From NCBI GenBank assembly GCA_022376515.1, contig WTXI01000097.1, positions 1 to 64,000 of the forward strand: DNA of 64,000 nt, read 5' to 3'. This document shows positions 22,991 to 33,835 of the stretch, piece after piece (within the stretch, counting starts at the first letter, position 1; each line of letters begins with the position of its first letter). The translations under genes were made by a program, and so were the position numbers. The notes beneath the pieces are model-generated. The model worked only from the letters and a program-made list of their open reading frames with translations. It made no database searches and had not been told where the DNA came from. Source of the DNA: Lactifluus volemus. Taxonomy: Eukaryota > Basidiomycota > Agaricomycetes > Russulales > Russulaceae.

Positions 22991-23149
22991 GAAAATAGAG
23001 CCAATGTGGATACCCTGAGAGTGTGTGTGATGAGTATAAATGCAGGAAGAGGGAAGAAAGTGGTGGCGCACAGGAGTTTCACCCAATTCGAATTGGAGGG
23101 GGGGCTGAACGGGATACGTAGCGAGGGCATCGAGGGTTTCTTCGGACAT
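22945..23149 (-). pseudogene. short membrane-protein-like frame with a possible homopolymer frameshift
   Basis: On the minus strand ATG at 23149 begins MSEETLDALATYPVQPP. After a run of seven C, the hydrophobic continuation SNSNWVKLLCATTFFPLPAF lies in another frame. One C fewer would join them into a small one-span membrane protein. It could be a real frameshift, a sequencing error, or coincidence. Confidence 0.25.
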
Positions 23150-23378
23150 ACGAATGATTATCGCGCGCTTTGTCGACGGCTGGAGAGTTTGGAGAGCCTT
23201 TGATAGCGATGGGAAGAGGCATTAGGAGAAGGTCGTGAGAGAAGAGAGAAAAGAGTACAATCAGTTCATTGGGTTGGGTAGGGTTGACCGCGGACGGTCG
23301 TTTTCGTTTCAGCATTCTCCGCGGCCTGTGGCACAGTGGCACTACTCCAGGCGCTTGGGTACAGTGCAACATTCTTCT

Positions 23379-23720
23379 TCATCCCTCCGAAAGGTAATCC
23401 CCAAATTTATTCGCTACGCTCTCTTCAGTCCAATCGACCTTTCCCTTCTCCACCGTTCCTAGCGTGATCGCTTTCTTCTGTACAGTCACAAATTGTCGCT
23501 TCATTCGTTGCAGCTCCGACAGTGTTAAACTCCGCGCTGGTAGCGTCACTCCCGGCTTAAGCGTCTCTGACAGGCTAAGCGTAATACGCCCACCAGAAGC
23601 ACCAGATAACCCTTGGCACCTACATCGAGTCAGTAAGATTCCAAATGTAATCATACCCTGGGACGCACAGCTTGGGTGCCGACATTGGGGGGCTTTACGT
23701 TATCGTCTGTGCTTTCCATA
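23379..23720 (-). CDS. hypothetical protein fragment
   Basis: Minus-strand frame with a protein-like composition: RITLSLSETLKPGVTLPARS, then LTLSELQRMKRQFVTVQKKA and VDWTEESVANKFGDYLSEG, stop at 23379. A possible first exon MESTDDNVKPPNVGTQAV ends near 23659, but the phases do not join with a normal intron. No family is recognised. It lies in the unit-1-specific insertion together with the MITE and the LIM fragment. Confidence 0.35.
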
Positions 23721-24260
23721 TCGAATCGATGGGAACGTCGGATTCAGACCAGGGTACGGTAAATAGTGGCAAGTTCTAGCGAACCATGAATAATGGCTCC
23801 TCGTAACGTGCAATCAAATTATCGAGCCTATGAGGGTAGTATGCTCAACCGACATACTTTTGCGCATAAAAAAAATCACCTACGTCTCCACACTATATCC
23901 GCGGCCACCCGGCCTCTCGCTATTCCACCGTCTGCATGGTTCTGCCGTAGCGACAACGTAAACCTACTTCTGCAGTGTAAGCCGTTCTAATAACACATCT
24001 GAGAGTGAACAAGGCCACCCACAGTGCAGACCCAAAGCTTGAACGCTTGAACTCTCGAGCGGCGCAGTAAAGTTGGTAACGGAACCCTTGTAGTTTAGTG
24101 CATCGACGATGAGGATCGTGTCTCGACCCAATTGCCGCTGCATTGAGGCAAAGAGTGAGGCACGCGAGGGTTTTCTGAGCGACTATCTACCCGCGTCAAC
24201 TCCAGATGGCTCAGCTGGGCTCGGCCCGCCGGGGGTCGGCTCTGTCCGGCTCACAGCTTA

Positions 24261-24390
24261 GGGCCCGTTCGGGTCCCCGGTATCGGCTCAGCCCCCCTGC
24301 CAAAAATGAAGGCGTATGCCCTGAAAACTGGGTGGACGCCTTCATTTTTGGCAGGGGGGCTGAGCCGATACCGGGGACCCGAATGGGCCC
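24261..24390. mobile_element. Tourist-like (PIF/Harbinger-type) MITE, 130 bp
   Basis: Near-perfect hairpin: arms 24261-24314 and 24337-24390 (54 bp, one mismatch) around a ~22-nt loop. The termini start GGGCCCGTTCGGG, and the element is flanked by the 3-bp direct repeat TTA (24258-24260, 24391-24393). A GGGCC-type terminus plus a TTA/TAA duplication is characteristic of PIF/Harbinger MITEs. It lies 51 bp upstream of the LIM start codon. Confidence 0.82.
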
Positions 24391-24441
24391 TTATTGCCGG
24401 GCCACTACAGATGCTAGCCCTCTCACAACATTTCCCAGTCA

Positions 24442-24963
24442 ATGTCTTACTCTCGCTCCCCCAGCCCGGCTTCCACTCTGATTGATCCCGTCACTCCTGT
24501 GGAGAATACGACCTGTCCTGGATGTCACTTGACTGTCCTGGATGAGAATGCTAGTGTCGTGATTTCGTTTGGGTCAGCTTCTCTTCTTATCCTCACTCGG
24601 ACTCTTTCTCATCTCTCACCTCAAACCCCCCTCTCCAGACAATCTTTCTTTCACATCGACTGCTTCAAGTGTGCCAAATGCCGCGATAGGGTCACCGCCG
24701 ACAACAACCTTCTTCTCCTGTCCGACGGCCAGCCAGTCTGCTCAACCTGTTCATACAGTTGCAGCCTCTGTCAGCTGCCCATTCTGGACGAAGCTATCAT
24801 AACTGGCGACGACTCTTATCACGCCCATTGCTTCAAATGTCGTTCTTGTCACAACCGTATCGACGAGCTTCTGTTCGCCAAGACAAGTCGAGGTAACTAC
24901 TGTATGAAGTGTCACCACCACCGCGTTGCTCGCAGCAGACGGCACGCACAGAAACAGAAAGAT
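24442..24963 (+). CDS. two-LIM-domain N-terminal fragment (RhoGAP-type), 5' part of a chimeric gene
   Basis: Exons 24442-24572 and 24639-24963, joined across a 66-nt intron (ISFG/QSFFHIDC). LIM1 has CPGC, HIDCFKCAKC and VCSTC; LIM2 has CSLC, HAHCFKCRSC and YCMKC. A basic HRVARSRRHAQKQK helix follows. This matches the N-terminus of fungal LIM-RhoGAP proteins (Rga type), but the coiled coil and GAP domain are missing. Near 24964-24972 the sequence passes into an intron of the pseudokinase gene. Read straight through, it stops at 25012-25014. Spliced with the donor GAT|GCAAGC (GC-AG, 24964-25010), it continues in phase 0 into the pseudokinase exon at 25011. Confidence 0.7.
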
Positions 24964-25010
24964 GCAAGCATTCGCCTCATACTGAAGTGTCACAGTCTCA
25001 TTCTTTCCAG

Positions 25011-26679
25011 ATGACAATGGCCCCACTGGCTGAAGTTGACGATCGAGTTCGAGAGGCACACCAACAGCGTGAATCTGCACAACTAGATGACTTGACGGTC
25101 AGATCGCTAGAAGAATTGCAGACAAATAGTCGCAGCATGTCACCAGCAGAGCAACAATGGACCGAGCCGCTCTCTCCAGGTATATATATCTCACTCGGGC
25201 TCCTTGCGTGCGTGCGGGACTGAGTTCATCGCACAGCAGAAGCAGGTCATGGCAACCAACCGTCATCCCAGTCAACGATTCCTCCACGGCCCAAACCAAT
25301 AGATTGTGAGTTGTGAGGTCCTGCTCACAAGCGGTCACTCACTCCCTTGTAAATTCTAGTGACAGGAAAAGTTTCCACAATCAGTCAGCAACCGGATATC
25401 GAAGGATCCCTCTTGCAGTTCTATCTTGGTGAATGGGAAATTGATGAAGAGCAAGTACGTAAATTCCTATCTAGAGGTACAACTGAACCTCATTTGCGTT
25501 TAGGCCACACTTGGTTGCCCGAAAGACCAGTCGCCAGCTTCTCAAATGGCAAGTTCAGTTATACTATGACGCTGTCACGACTTGATCACTACTATTCCCA
25601 CAGCACTTTAAGGAGTGGGTCGAAGCTTGTGTTGAACTTGACCATCGGCACCTTCTCGTCATCTCTGGACATGTCACCATAGGAGATTCCATTTATTCAG
25701 TACGTCCGACCCCACACTGGTGGTGGTGCTTTCAAGACGTTTGGAATTACAGGTTAGTCCATGGATGCGAAATGGGAATATCCGAGAGTACATCAGGATA
25801 AATCCGAATGTGGACCGATTGCGTCTTCTTAGCGAGGTTGTTTCTGGTGTGTACAATGTCCCCAGTGGGATGTCAGCGACTCTAGATATATTGATAAACG
25901 GCAGCTTTGGAATACCTTCACGAAAACGAGATCGTCCACGGTGACATATGTGGGGTAAGCCACCATCTTGTCGGCTTGGCTGAATCATCCCGATGTATTT
26001 CTTCTCCAGAAAAACGTTTTAATCAATGGGGACGGCAAAGCAGTTGTCTGTGGGTTCAATCTATCTGGATATCTGAAAGTACGTGGGTCATCTGGCACGC
26101 CATTATGCCTGACGTTGAGATGTAACATTTCAAGCCGTCCTTTGATCTAACCCGTGCTCGTTGGTTTTCTCCAGAAAGGATGACGTCTTCAGGTCTTACT
26201 CCTCCAACCGAGAAAGGGGACGTCTGGTCATTTGGGTCACTTGGGGTCGAGGTGTTTACAGGGCAAGACCCGTATAGCTCCTACCAGGATTACTATGTAC
26301 CTGTTCTGTTGAATAGGGGGACACCACCTGCGGACCGTGGATCCACGACAGTTGATATGAGCTCAAATATGTGGGACCTTCTGGAGTCTTGCTGGGAGAC
26401 TGATCCAACAAAGCGCCCTTCCATGTCTGACATTCATTTGGTGATATGTGAGATTCTTCCTCGGGGTGTTGGTGAGTGGCTTTGCCTCTGTCTAGCTTGG
26501 ACGTATCCTTATATCGTCACGCAGATCGACAACAAAGCACTTTCTCTGGCAGAGATCGGGACTCTGCCTTCACAATGGAGAGTGCATCGACCCACGGCAG
26601 CGACCGAGCTCGGAGTTCTGTCTTCACGTCGAGTGTCTATCGATCCTCGCTAGCGACCTTCGTCTCGGCCGACGATTGA
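25011..26679 (+). CDS. MLKL-like pseudokinase 1, N-terminal helical domain replaced by LIM domains
   Basis: Ten exons, all in phase: 25011-25179, 25240-25305, 25360-25454, 25504-25548, 25604-25699, a short one from about 25754 (VSPWMRNGNIREYI), the HGDICG exon, the CGFNL exon, 26135-26471 and 26525-26679. It encodes a brace-like helix (VREAHQQRESAQLDDL), a Pro linker, then a kinase fold: FYLGEW strand, ALEYLHENEIVHGDICG, AVVCGFNLSGYL, ARWFSPERM, VWSFGSLGVEVFTG, TDPTKRPSMSDI, and a Ser-rich tail. DFG is GFN and the beta-3 segment reads ATLG without lysine. The four N-terminal exons of the paralogs are absent. With the LIM exons it would make a 543-residue chimera. Confidence 0.72.
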
Positions 26680-26695
26680 ATTGACAGCCCAATCG

Positions 26696-26955
26696 ACAAT
26701 CCCGCCGTGGAACGACGGGATGGCATGTTGGGCGTTCTGTTGTCAACAGTATCGGAGCTGTCGGATGAGCCACTTAACACTGTTCACTTGCAGCGTGAAG
26801 ATGTTTACAAGCACTTCAGATTCACATATCGAGCATCGTGGATCTCGCTAACAGGCCTGGATCTTGTTCCGGGCGCATTAATCTATTTGTCCGTTCAGCA
26901 TGTTTTTAATTTGCTAGCGTCACGCGTGGAAACAGCCCACCCGACAGAAGAATAG
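26696..26955 (+). pseudogene. NDUFB4 relic, unit 2
   Basis: Begins inside exon 3 (CCGCCGTGGAACGA), right after the pseudokinase 3' end, so the start exons are missing. Exon 4 is recognisable (REDVYKHFRFTYRASW). The last exon with KWKWTGKRR is deleted, leaving only its final codons. This marks the junction between array units 1 and 2. Confidence 0.82.
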
Positions 26956-26975
26956 AATTGATTATTGATTTGCCT

Positions 26976-27746
26976 GTTCACATTCTCATACAAAGCTCAA
27001 TAGCAACTTTGCACCCCATTCCTACTACCGAGCTGAGAAGGGCATGCGCCGGTGCCCTCTGAGAGTTGTGCTCGACAGCAGTATCGAGATGCTCTAGCTC
27101 GTCATCCCGGAATTCACGGATCACGTCCTTAAGAAGTACGATGCTAGGATGCGTCGAGTCTTGTAGGTCCTTCAGTTGACTTGGTCATAAATGAAATCAA
27201 CTATCAGTCGATGGAGATCTGTAAATGGCACTTACTCGTCATAATGTTCACCAACCATCGCCGCCTCCTTCCCCATGAGCGCTGTGAAGGCACCTAATCC
27301 AAAACCAGCCAGTTTTGAAACTTCCCATAACATTGTTGGTCGTACTTGGTGTTGAATCTGAAGCTTGTTCATGACAGCGAGGTGTTTTCTCTCTTGGTCC
27401 CACATATCCTGTAAATGATCATGTTGACATACCCAAAATGTAGGATGCAAAGTACCGAAAGCTAGCCTGTATTAATGCTACTGTCGTGGGGCTCACGTCG
27501 GAGGATAGCAAGCTGACCCTCATAGATGTGATTGGCGGAAACTTCGCCCGCCTGGTCTACTCTCAAAGTGGCTTCGAGAAGTCTCCGTTGAGGTGATGAG
27601 AGATCATCCGATGTGGAAGAGACTGACATCTCTGATGATCTAGCAGGATCGGGATAAGCTGAGGAGGGCATATGTCGACGAGTATGAACAAATGAACGTA
27701 GGCGGGGTGGTGAACGCTGATATGTTATACACATTGTACGCATCAT
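26976..27746 (-). pseudogene. COQ7 relic, unit 2
   Basis: Aligns with 17227-18025. Lesions: a 27-nt in-frame deletion near 27255 removes the CTEAVETVI segment, with a di-iron ligand Glu; a 1-nt insertion near 27491 (GGGGCTCACG for GGGGTCACG) shifts the frame after AILRREP; and the stop region is altered. It still carries the GC-type donor (CAG|GCTAGC). Confidence 0.85.
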
Positions 27747-27849
27747 GACTGTAACTAAGAGAGAAACCAGTCGATTACCGGATCCAGTCAGCGATTGTCG
27801 TAAGTTGCAGTCGAGCGTAGTCGCTGTAAACCTTTGTCCGAGTGGAAGC

Positions 27850-28800
27850 TTCGCGTTTCAACGTTTCAATTTCCGACCCACGTGCACAGTATCAATCTAT
27901 CCTTTCATTGGCTCTTGTTACTCACGCGGAGTAGTTGCTGTATGTACAGATGACTCCTTGGAGCCAAATAAAGCTTACTCTCCGAACTTGAGATCTGCTT
28001 CAGCCGGGATCTTGAGAAACCCGCGCGCGACAACTGCCAACTGCGCGCATGCACGCCGATTGCTGTCACTTATCGACTTTGAGATTTCAGGTGCTCTCGT
28101 AGGTGAGTCTCACTTTCAACTTGGGAGAAGCACAGATATAATCCCGTGTCAGACTTGGACTGCCCTTCAAACAGCCAGAGCAGGAAATGTCTTACTGCAA
28201 TCATGCTACACCTTATCGTCGGCATTGCAATCTCTGCATCCAGAGCCCTAAACTCTGCTCATGTCGCCATTTCTCGTGTCATAGGGATACATATGCAACC
28301 TGCGTGGCTGCGCGGACCCAGTTAGAGGGGCTAAACGGTCTTCATATCAGCATCTGTATTCCAGGACATCTAACTGGGACAAGGAGAGGTGGGGAGGGCG
28401 GTAGGGTCATGAAAGACAGCAGCCAGTGAGAATGTTTACGGACAGCCGCATCACGTGATGACCTAGCGGTCAGAACTTGTTTTGGTTTTGGCGAGTTAAG
28501 CCCAAAAGAGAAGATACAGGCATGTGGAGTACCGGATGTGTATTGCCTTGCGCATAATTGGATGAGGGGGTCAGATGAAGAACCTCCCTGGCTGATCGGG
28601 GGGAGGCAGAGAAAAGAAGCTGGTAAACTCTGCAGGGCACTAGAAAGGGAATGATACCGTAAAAAGAAATGAGGTAAGAAATGAGGGGCAAGCTGATTGT
28701 TTGCGGAGTCGGTCAACTCGTGGCACGTGGCGCTCCTCTTCCTTTCTCTTTTAAGAAAAAAAAAAGAGATCGTTTCAACACCTGAACAAGATTCTATCAC
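27850..28800. repeat. block IG, unit 2 copy
   Basis: Starts with the COQ7 5' flank and continues with the shared landmarks (GGGGCTAAACGGTC, GGGTCATGAAAGACAG, GGCGAGTTAAGCCCAAAAG). No gene is seen. Confidence 0.65.
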
Positions 28801-30540
28801 AGATCCCCGGTCACCTTCTTTGCGGATCGACGGTTTGAACGTCGAATTACTGTATGTGGTAACGGGACTAACGTCAAATAGAACATATTGCTAGGGACCG
28901 ATGTACTAGGAAACAACTTCAACAAGTGAGATTTACCTCATGCGATTTCTATCCATAGACCTGTTCCGAGTCCATGGCTTCCTTTACGAGCGTCAAGTCA
29001 GTCAGCTGCAGGGAAGCCCCCCGAGGACAACACACCTTAGAGGCGCTCTCTCACCCGGCGACCAACCGCTTAACTGTCCACACATAACCCATGCAAAGGA
29101 GAACAAAAACGGAGGGAGGATCGCTCGAACACCGCGACACATCACCATCTACTGCCGAGGATTTGGCACCAGCCTTGTCCAAACTGCGTTAAGTGGCAGG
29201 GAAGTTGATCACCAAGCCTCAGTCCTTGGCTTGAGCTCCAGGATGAGGGATGCTACCTTCAGCACGCTCGTCATCGCAGCCGGAATGAACCTCCTCATGT
29301 AGGCCCCCTCTGTGGTACACATTTACACCACCTTTTATCTTACGATACTTCTTATTCACAGTGGCAAACGCCATGATACTGTGGACACCTTCCGTGCTAT
29401 TTTCATCACAGGCCTCTTTACCCACAACGAGACAGTCGTGGCCCTTCGACGTGCACTGCCTCCGCTGACTTCGAGCCCATCAAACGGCTTGGAGTCGCAA
29501 CCGGGACCGCTGTTGCTCCTACCACCGTACCAACTATCCCGTGCTATAAGATATCGCCCACTGCGAAGCATTACGAGAGAGGAAACAGATATAGCAAGAC
29601 GATGCTCGCCGTGCCCTCCAACACACTGCTATACTTCCTGAACGCGCCTGCACGGAGGAACGCCCTGCGCGCCACTGCGCTTGGTTGTCAGTACAGCTCG
29701 CCCGCCTTACTCGTACACCCGACCCAATTCCCCCTCTCCCAGACAGACCACGAGCGCTGCCTCATCCAGACTGCCCCCACCCTCCCCACCAACATCCTCC
29801 GAGTCTTCGTTACAAGAACGGACAAGGTCACCCTCGTCAAGTCACAAGCCTATATCTATATAGGTGACTCGTTGCCGGAGGACCACAGCTGAATGCCCTG
29901 CTTCGGCCCCTCTGCGAACCGTCTTAGAGAACCCACCCTACTTGTCCCTCGTCGAACCACGTTAGTGTATTGCCACCCAACCCTCCAGTCCGAACGTATG
30001 TACTATGCGGACCTAAGCGCGTCTTTGTACCACGGATACATGGGTCGCAAGAGAGTGGCGCTCAGTACCCCAGACAGGCCTGTGCCTTGTACTCGGGCTT
30101 TCGTCACTTCTAGCGAGGCAGGAACAACGTTTCCAATTTTTTTCTTTCCTTGTCATCCATGAATCGTAACACGACTAGGGCAAACGCTTCCATCATGAGC
30201 CAGTTGTGTGGATGCACTCCACGAATCTGGCTAAGAGTAAATTAATCTCCTCGAGCGGCCCCCGGATCATCGATCAACCATTTCTCTTCCTCACTCGCTC
30301 ACTCACCTTTGTTTAGACTTGTTTGGTTCCACAACGGAGTAAACTGTAAACCGGATTTGCGCCACCTTCGTACTCGGCGCTGGTTTGAAGTTACGATAAC
30401 GATGGTATAGACCAATTCTCGGAAGAAACGGCGGCTCCCTCTTTTTTGATACTTCCCTACAGCTTGGCCATGGGAACACGCATTTTGGCATCACCAAGGT
30501 TTTATAAACACCCACGGCGCTCAACTCCCGCGTTATGATC
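28800..30540. repeat. block SP, unit 2 copy, interrupted by a ~1.05-kb insertion (29010-30060)
   Basis: SP-type sequence is present on both sides, for example CGTCACTTCTAGCGAGGCA near 30100. The GC-rich insert contains several short frames (such as a 29602-29892 frame with ARRNALRATALGCQYSSPAL) but no recognisable domain. Its origin is unknown. Confidence 0.5.
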
Positions 30541-30560
30541 CCAGATCCATACCGAAGAGC

Positions 30561-31252
30561 ATGGACGACTTCCGCCTGTACGGCTTTCTCGATGGTGATC
30601 CTTTTCTCATTCTACCTGGACCTTTCGAACCTCGCGAACCAACGGAGAATTATCAACTAGCGGATCCTGCTGTCCCGTCGCAACATCCTGATATCAGAGA
30701 TGACGAGGAGATTCTTCTACATGACCCGCATCGTGTCTACACGTGTTCGGCAGTCTCCACGGCAGGGCCCCTTGATGTTGAGCCATGTCTTACGGTGCCC
30801 TTGTGTGAGCAACTTGCATCACTCCCAAGCGAAAATTCCTGACGTTAATAGCTGTCGGACGCGGTATACGGAAGGACAACAACGGACCACCAACGTTCCC
30901 TACCCAAATTTTTAGGACCTCAAACCACGGTTCCATGACTCGGCGAGCCCAACAAGGTGAGTCCTCTCATTCTCAATTGACATCTCAAGCTCACCAAAAC
31001 ACTGGCATTTTGGTTCCAGAATACCCCGTTACGCTAAAGAACGATATAGAGTTTGAAACGGGCCAGAACTCGTGCCCTGAATGTGGAAAAAAATTCCGCT
31101 CAAAATCAACGGGGGTTATCAATCGTCACCGAGATGATGTACACTCGAACCCACAAATCTGTCCTCATTCTAAATGTAAAGCTAAGCTTAAAGGGAAGCG
31201 CAAACTCAAGTACCATCTCTCTGTACATCACAAGGCAGCCCCCCCTAACTAA
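30561..31252 (+). CDS. C2H2 zinc-finger protein, type A copy 2 (intact, intron 1 lost)
   Basis: Three exons: 30561-30804, 30852-30956, 31020-31252; 193 residues with no stop. The N-terminus is acidic and Pro-rich (MDDFRLYGFLDGDPFLILPG, then PFEPREP). A middle segment, VGRGIRKDNNGPPTFPTQ, follows. The C-terminus has two fingers: CPECGKKF...NRHRDDVH and CPHSKCKAKLKGKRKLKYHLSVHH. Exons 1 and 2 of copy 3 are fused here by an in-frame deletion that removed intron 1. A TATA box (TTTATAAACAC) lies about 55 bp upstream. It is likely a nuclear DNA-binding protein; the target is unknown. It is the best-preserved type-A gene together with 51092-51863. Confidence 0.75.
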
Positions 31253-31259
31253 CAACGTG

Positions 31260-31700
31260 TTCTGGAGTTTGGAAAGACGCGGCGGCAGGCTCCGAAGACC
31301 CTCTATGGTCCCACTTCTTTCCTGGTTAAAGTTGCGTTTGTACAATTGTAAGTCTTTCTTCTTGTGTGTAGAACATAGAAGGCGCAACATCGCGTGGTTC
31401 AGGGCGGATATCTCCGTCGGGAGTCCCCGTGCATTCACTGGCTACACACGTGTTTGACTTTGGATATCGTGTCTTTTTGGTCGTGGTAGCTTTCGTCTCA
31501 GTATGTTTTTTTTACTACGATACAGTTTTCGTTCACTGCCTGCGTGCGATAGCTTGTGAATAGTCTCCGTTTCATGCCAGCGTCCATGTCATCATCGATG
31601 CATCATCACTGGGTGAGCCTATCCTGGATCTGTAGTATCACACAATCGGAATAGGGTAAATGTGTGGACAAGATGTGTCGTTGGAAATCTTGGGAACGGC
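31260..31700. repeat. zinc-finger type A 3' tail
   Basis: Shared with 51870-52320: CGGCGGCAGGCTCCG, GTTAAAGTTGCGTTTGT, GGGAGTCCCCGTGCATTCAC and a CATCACTGGGTGAGCCTATC end. It is non-coding and probably the 3' UTR and terminator region. Confidence 0.55.
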
Positions 31701-32007
31701 CATACGTTTTTAAGCGCCCTTCCCAACGGCACCCGGGCCGCCTGCTGCGGATTACCAGACTGACTCAAGGGTGCCAGACCTTTTGTGTGTAGCAAGCAGA
31801 TCAAGATACTTGACGTCTGTGGAATCCCAGAAGTTTGGGCAGAGGATGGCCGGGGTCACGACCACTCGTGCGCCAGGGGATTGGCGCTTAATCAGCTAAT
31901 CGGCGCTCAGTGTTTCACTTCCCTGGACTAGTTCAATTTAATTTGACGCCCTCTGGACAATCCAGCCCCAACGGATACTTCCACCCCAACCCTCCCCGCT
32001 CCCTAAC

Positions 32008-33786
32008 ATGCCTCATTACTGTCCTCGTCCTGTCAAAGTTCGTCGCAGAGATGCACGCTCACCTATCCATATCCTCAATGACGATATCCTACTCAACATA
32101 TTCTATATCTATCATCTCCACATTGGAGACAATGATGCAGATGAGGGTGTCCCCTTCGTCTGTGGATGGGGCAGCGACCGGTGGTGGTACAAATTGGCTC
32201 AAGTTTCCCGACGCTGGCGGTTTATCATTCTTGCGTCGCCATCTCGATTGGATCTGCATCTTCTCTGCACCTACGGGGTACCTGTAGCCGACATGCTGAT
32301 ACACTCACAGCCTCTGCCACTCACCATCCTTTACAACAAAGGCGATATCGAGATGACTATAAATGAAGAAGAGGGTGTACTGCTCGCGCTCATGCACCAT
32401 GATCGCGTGCATAGAATCGCACTTGAAATGCCAGTCCAAAACTTGAAAAGGTTCATCACAGCCCTGGATGAGCTATTCCCGATTCTCGAATCCCTTTACA
32501 TTCGGTGTCGTACTGAAGCAGATGAAAGCTTGATACTCCCTAAAAAGTTTCGAGCTCCTAACGTACGACACCTCTTGTTATGGTATGCTGCCCTTCCAAT
32601 AGGATCCCCCATCCTGGGATCCGCAGCAGGAATCGTCTTTCTCTCGCTCGCAGGGATCCCGAAAACCACCTACTTCTCCCCGAATTATATCCTCTCACGG
32701 CTGTCACTCATGCCCCAGCTCCAGACGCTGGGGATTGGGTTCCACTCCCCTCATCCTGCCTGCAATGTTGAGAGACTCTCACCATTGTCGTATGTTAACC
32801 TTCCTGACCTTCGAGTGGTTTCATTCCAAGGCGTCAGCGTTTACCTGGAATTACTTCTTTCTCGGATCAGTGCCCCTTCCGTCAGAACCTTTGAAGTTTG
32901 CTTTTACAACCAACTCACATTCACTGTTCCACGCCTCCTGCAGTTCATGGAGTCATGGGAGAACCTCATACTTCACGCTGTCGAACTCGCTTTCCATACG
33001 GATTTCGTTGTTTTAAAGGCGAATGATGCCGCGAATCTCCATCGGACAGGAAGACACCCCCTGCTCTTGCGGATCATGTGCCGACACCTCGACGGGCAGA
33101 TAGCGTCCGCAGTTCAAATCCTCGGTACCATTTCCCCACTACTTTCTGCTGTGGAGCAATTGACACTCGGCTACATGGAGCACAATCGATCGTCAGAACA
33201 CCACAATGATGTCGATGAAATACAGTGGCGCGAACTTCTCAGGCCTTTCAGCGGTGTGAAGACACTTCAGGTGGATAACGAACTCGTCGGGCAACTTTCT
33301 CGTGCTCTACGTTTGGAGCATGAAATCCCCCTGTCGCTCGTGCCGAACCTGCAAGAGCTGCGATATTTCGGTGGAAGCCCGGGCAGTGATGGCGAACTAT
33401 TTATCGAAGAACGCAAGGCAGCAGGCCAATTCGTACACCTGGTGGCGCTTGGGTACCGCGAAAGCCAGGCCCAAACTCAAACCCAACCTCAAACGGGCCA
33501 AACGATCCAAAACCCAAACCAGATCCCACTGGCACCCCAAACTCGCCAGACCCATGACGGCCGTAACAGTACAGATTCTACAGGACAAGACAGTGCTAAT
33601 CACGACGGTGATGGTGATGGTGATAGCACGGCGCTATTGTCGCCTCAGTACCCACCGCCGGCATACAACAACGCGCAGTACGACCGTGAATTCAATCCAA
33701 CCACCTTGGGCACTGCTTTGGTACGTACATACCACCATTGGCGCCATCCTCTGTCGTTAGTGACGTATTTGTCTCTCGCATATTAG
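32008..33786 (+). CDS. F-box-like protein with LRR-type C-terminal region
   Basis: Single open frame of 592 codons, unusual in this intron-rich window. The N-terminal part has the layout of Agaricomycete F-box proteins: PIHILNDDILLNIFYIYHL, then WYKLAQVSRRWRFIILASPS. A long leucine-rich region follows (LPLTILYNKGD, RHLLLWYAALPIG, LPDLRVVSFQGV, SAVEQLTLGYME, GVKTLQVDNELV), which would bind substrate. The C-terminus has a Gln/Thr-rich stretch (QAQTQTQPQTGQ) and an HDGDGDGDS run. Such proteins link SCF ubiquitin ligases to targets. The gene is inserted between a zinc-finger tail and a second IG block and is absent from other units. Its last ~35 residues differ from the usual end and may be a read-through at the insertion edge. 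Confidence 0.8.
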   Translation: MPHYCPRPVKVRRRDARSPIHILNDDILLNIFYIYHLHIGDNDADEGVPFVCGWGSDRWWYKLAQVSRRWRFIILASPSRLDLHLLCTYGVPVADMLIHSQPLPLTILYNKGDIEMTINEEEGVLLALMHHDRVHRIALEMPVQNLKRFITALDELFPILESLYIRCRTEADESLILPKKFRAPNVRHLLLWYAALPIGSPILGSAAGIVFLSLAGIPKTTYFSPNYILSRLSLMPQLQTLGIGFHSPHPACNVERLSPLSYVNLPDLRVVSFQGVSVYLELLLSRISAPSVRTFEVCFYNQLTFTVPRLLQFMESWENLILHAVELAFHTDFVVLKANDAANLHRTGRHPLLLRIMCRHLDGQIASAVQILGTISPLLSAVEQLTLGYMEHNRSSEHHNDVDEIQWRELLRPFSGVKTLQVDNELVGQLSRALRLEHEIPLSLVPNLQELRYFGGSPGSDGELFIEERKAAGQFVHLVALGYRESQAQTQTQPQTGQTIQNPNQIPLAPQTRQTHDGRNSTDSTGQDSANHDGDGDGDSTALLSPQYPPPAYNNAQYDREFNPTTLGTALVRTYHHWRHPLSLVTYLSLAY

Positions 33787-33835
33787 CTAGGGAAGGATAA
33801 CGGGTATGACAAACCCGCTGGGTCTGCGGGTTCGG

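Noticed and set aside
24206..24481. Plus-strand frame spanning the hairpin
   Set aside because: It is produced by the MITE palindrome; the real coding start is the LIM exon at 24442.
26696..26955. NDUFB4 copies 2-5 as functional genes
   Set aside because: They lack the start exons and promoter; the only upstream sequence is the terminated pseudokinase gene.
29602..29892. 96-codon frame in the unit 2 insert as a gene
   Set aside because: No domain, no conserved splice structure, and equal-length frames overlap on the same strand.
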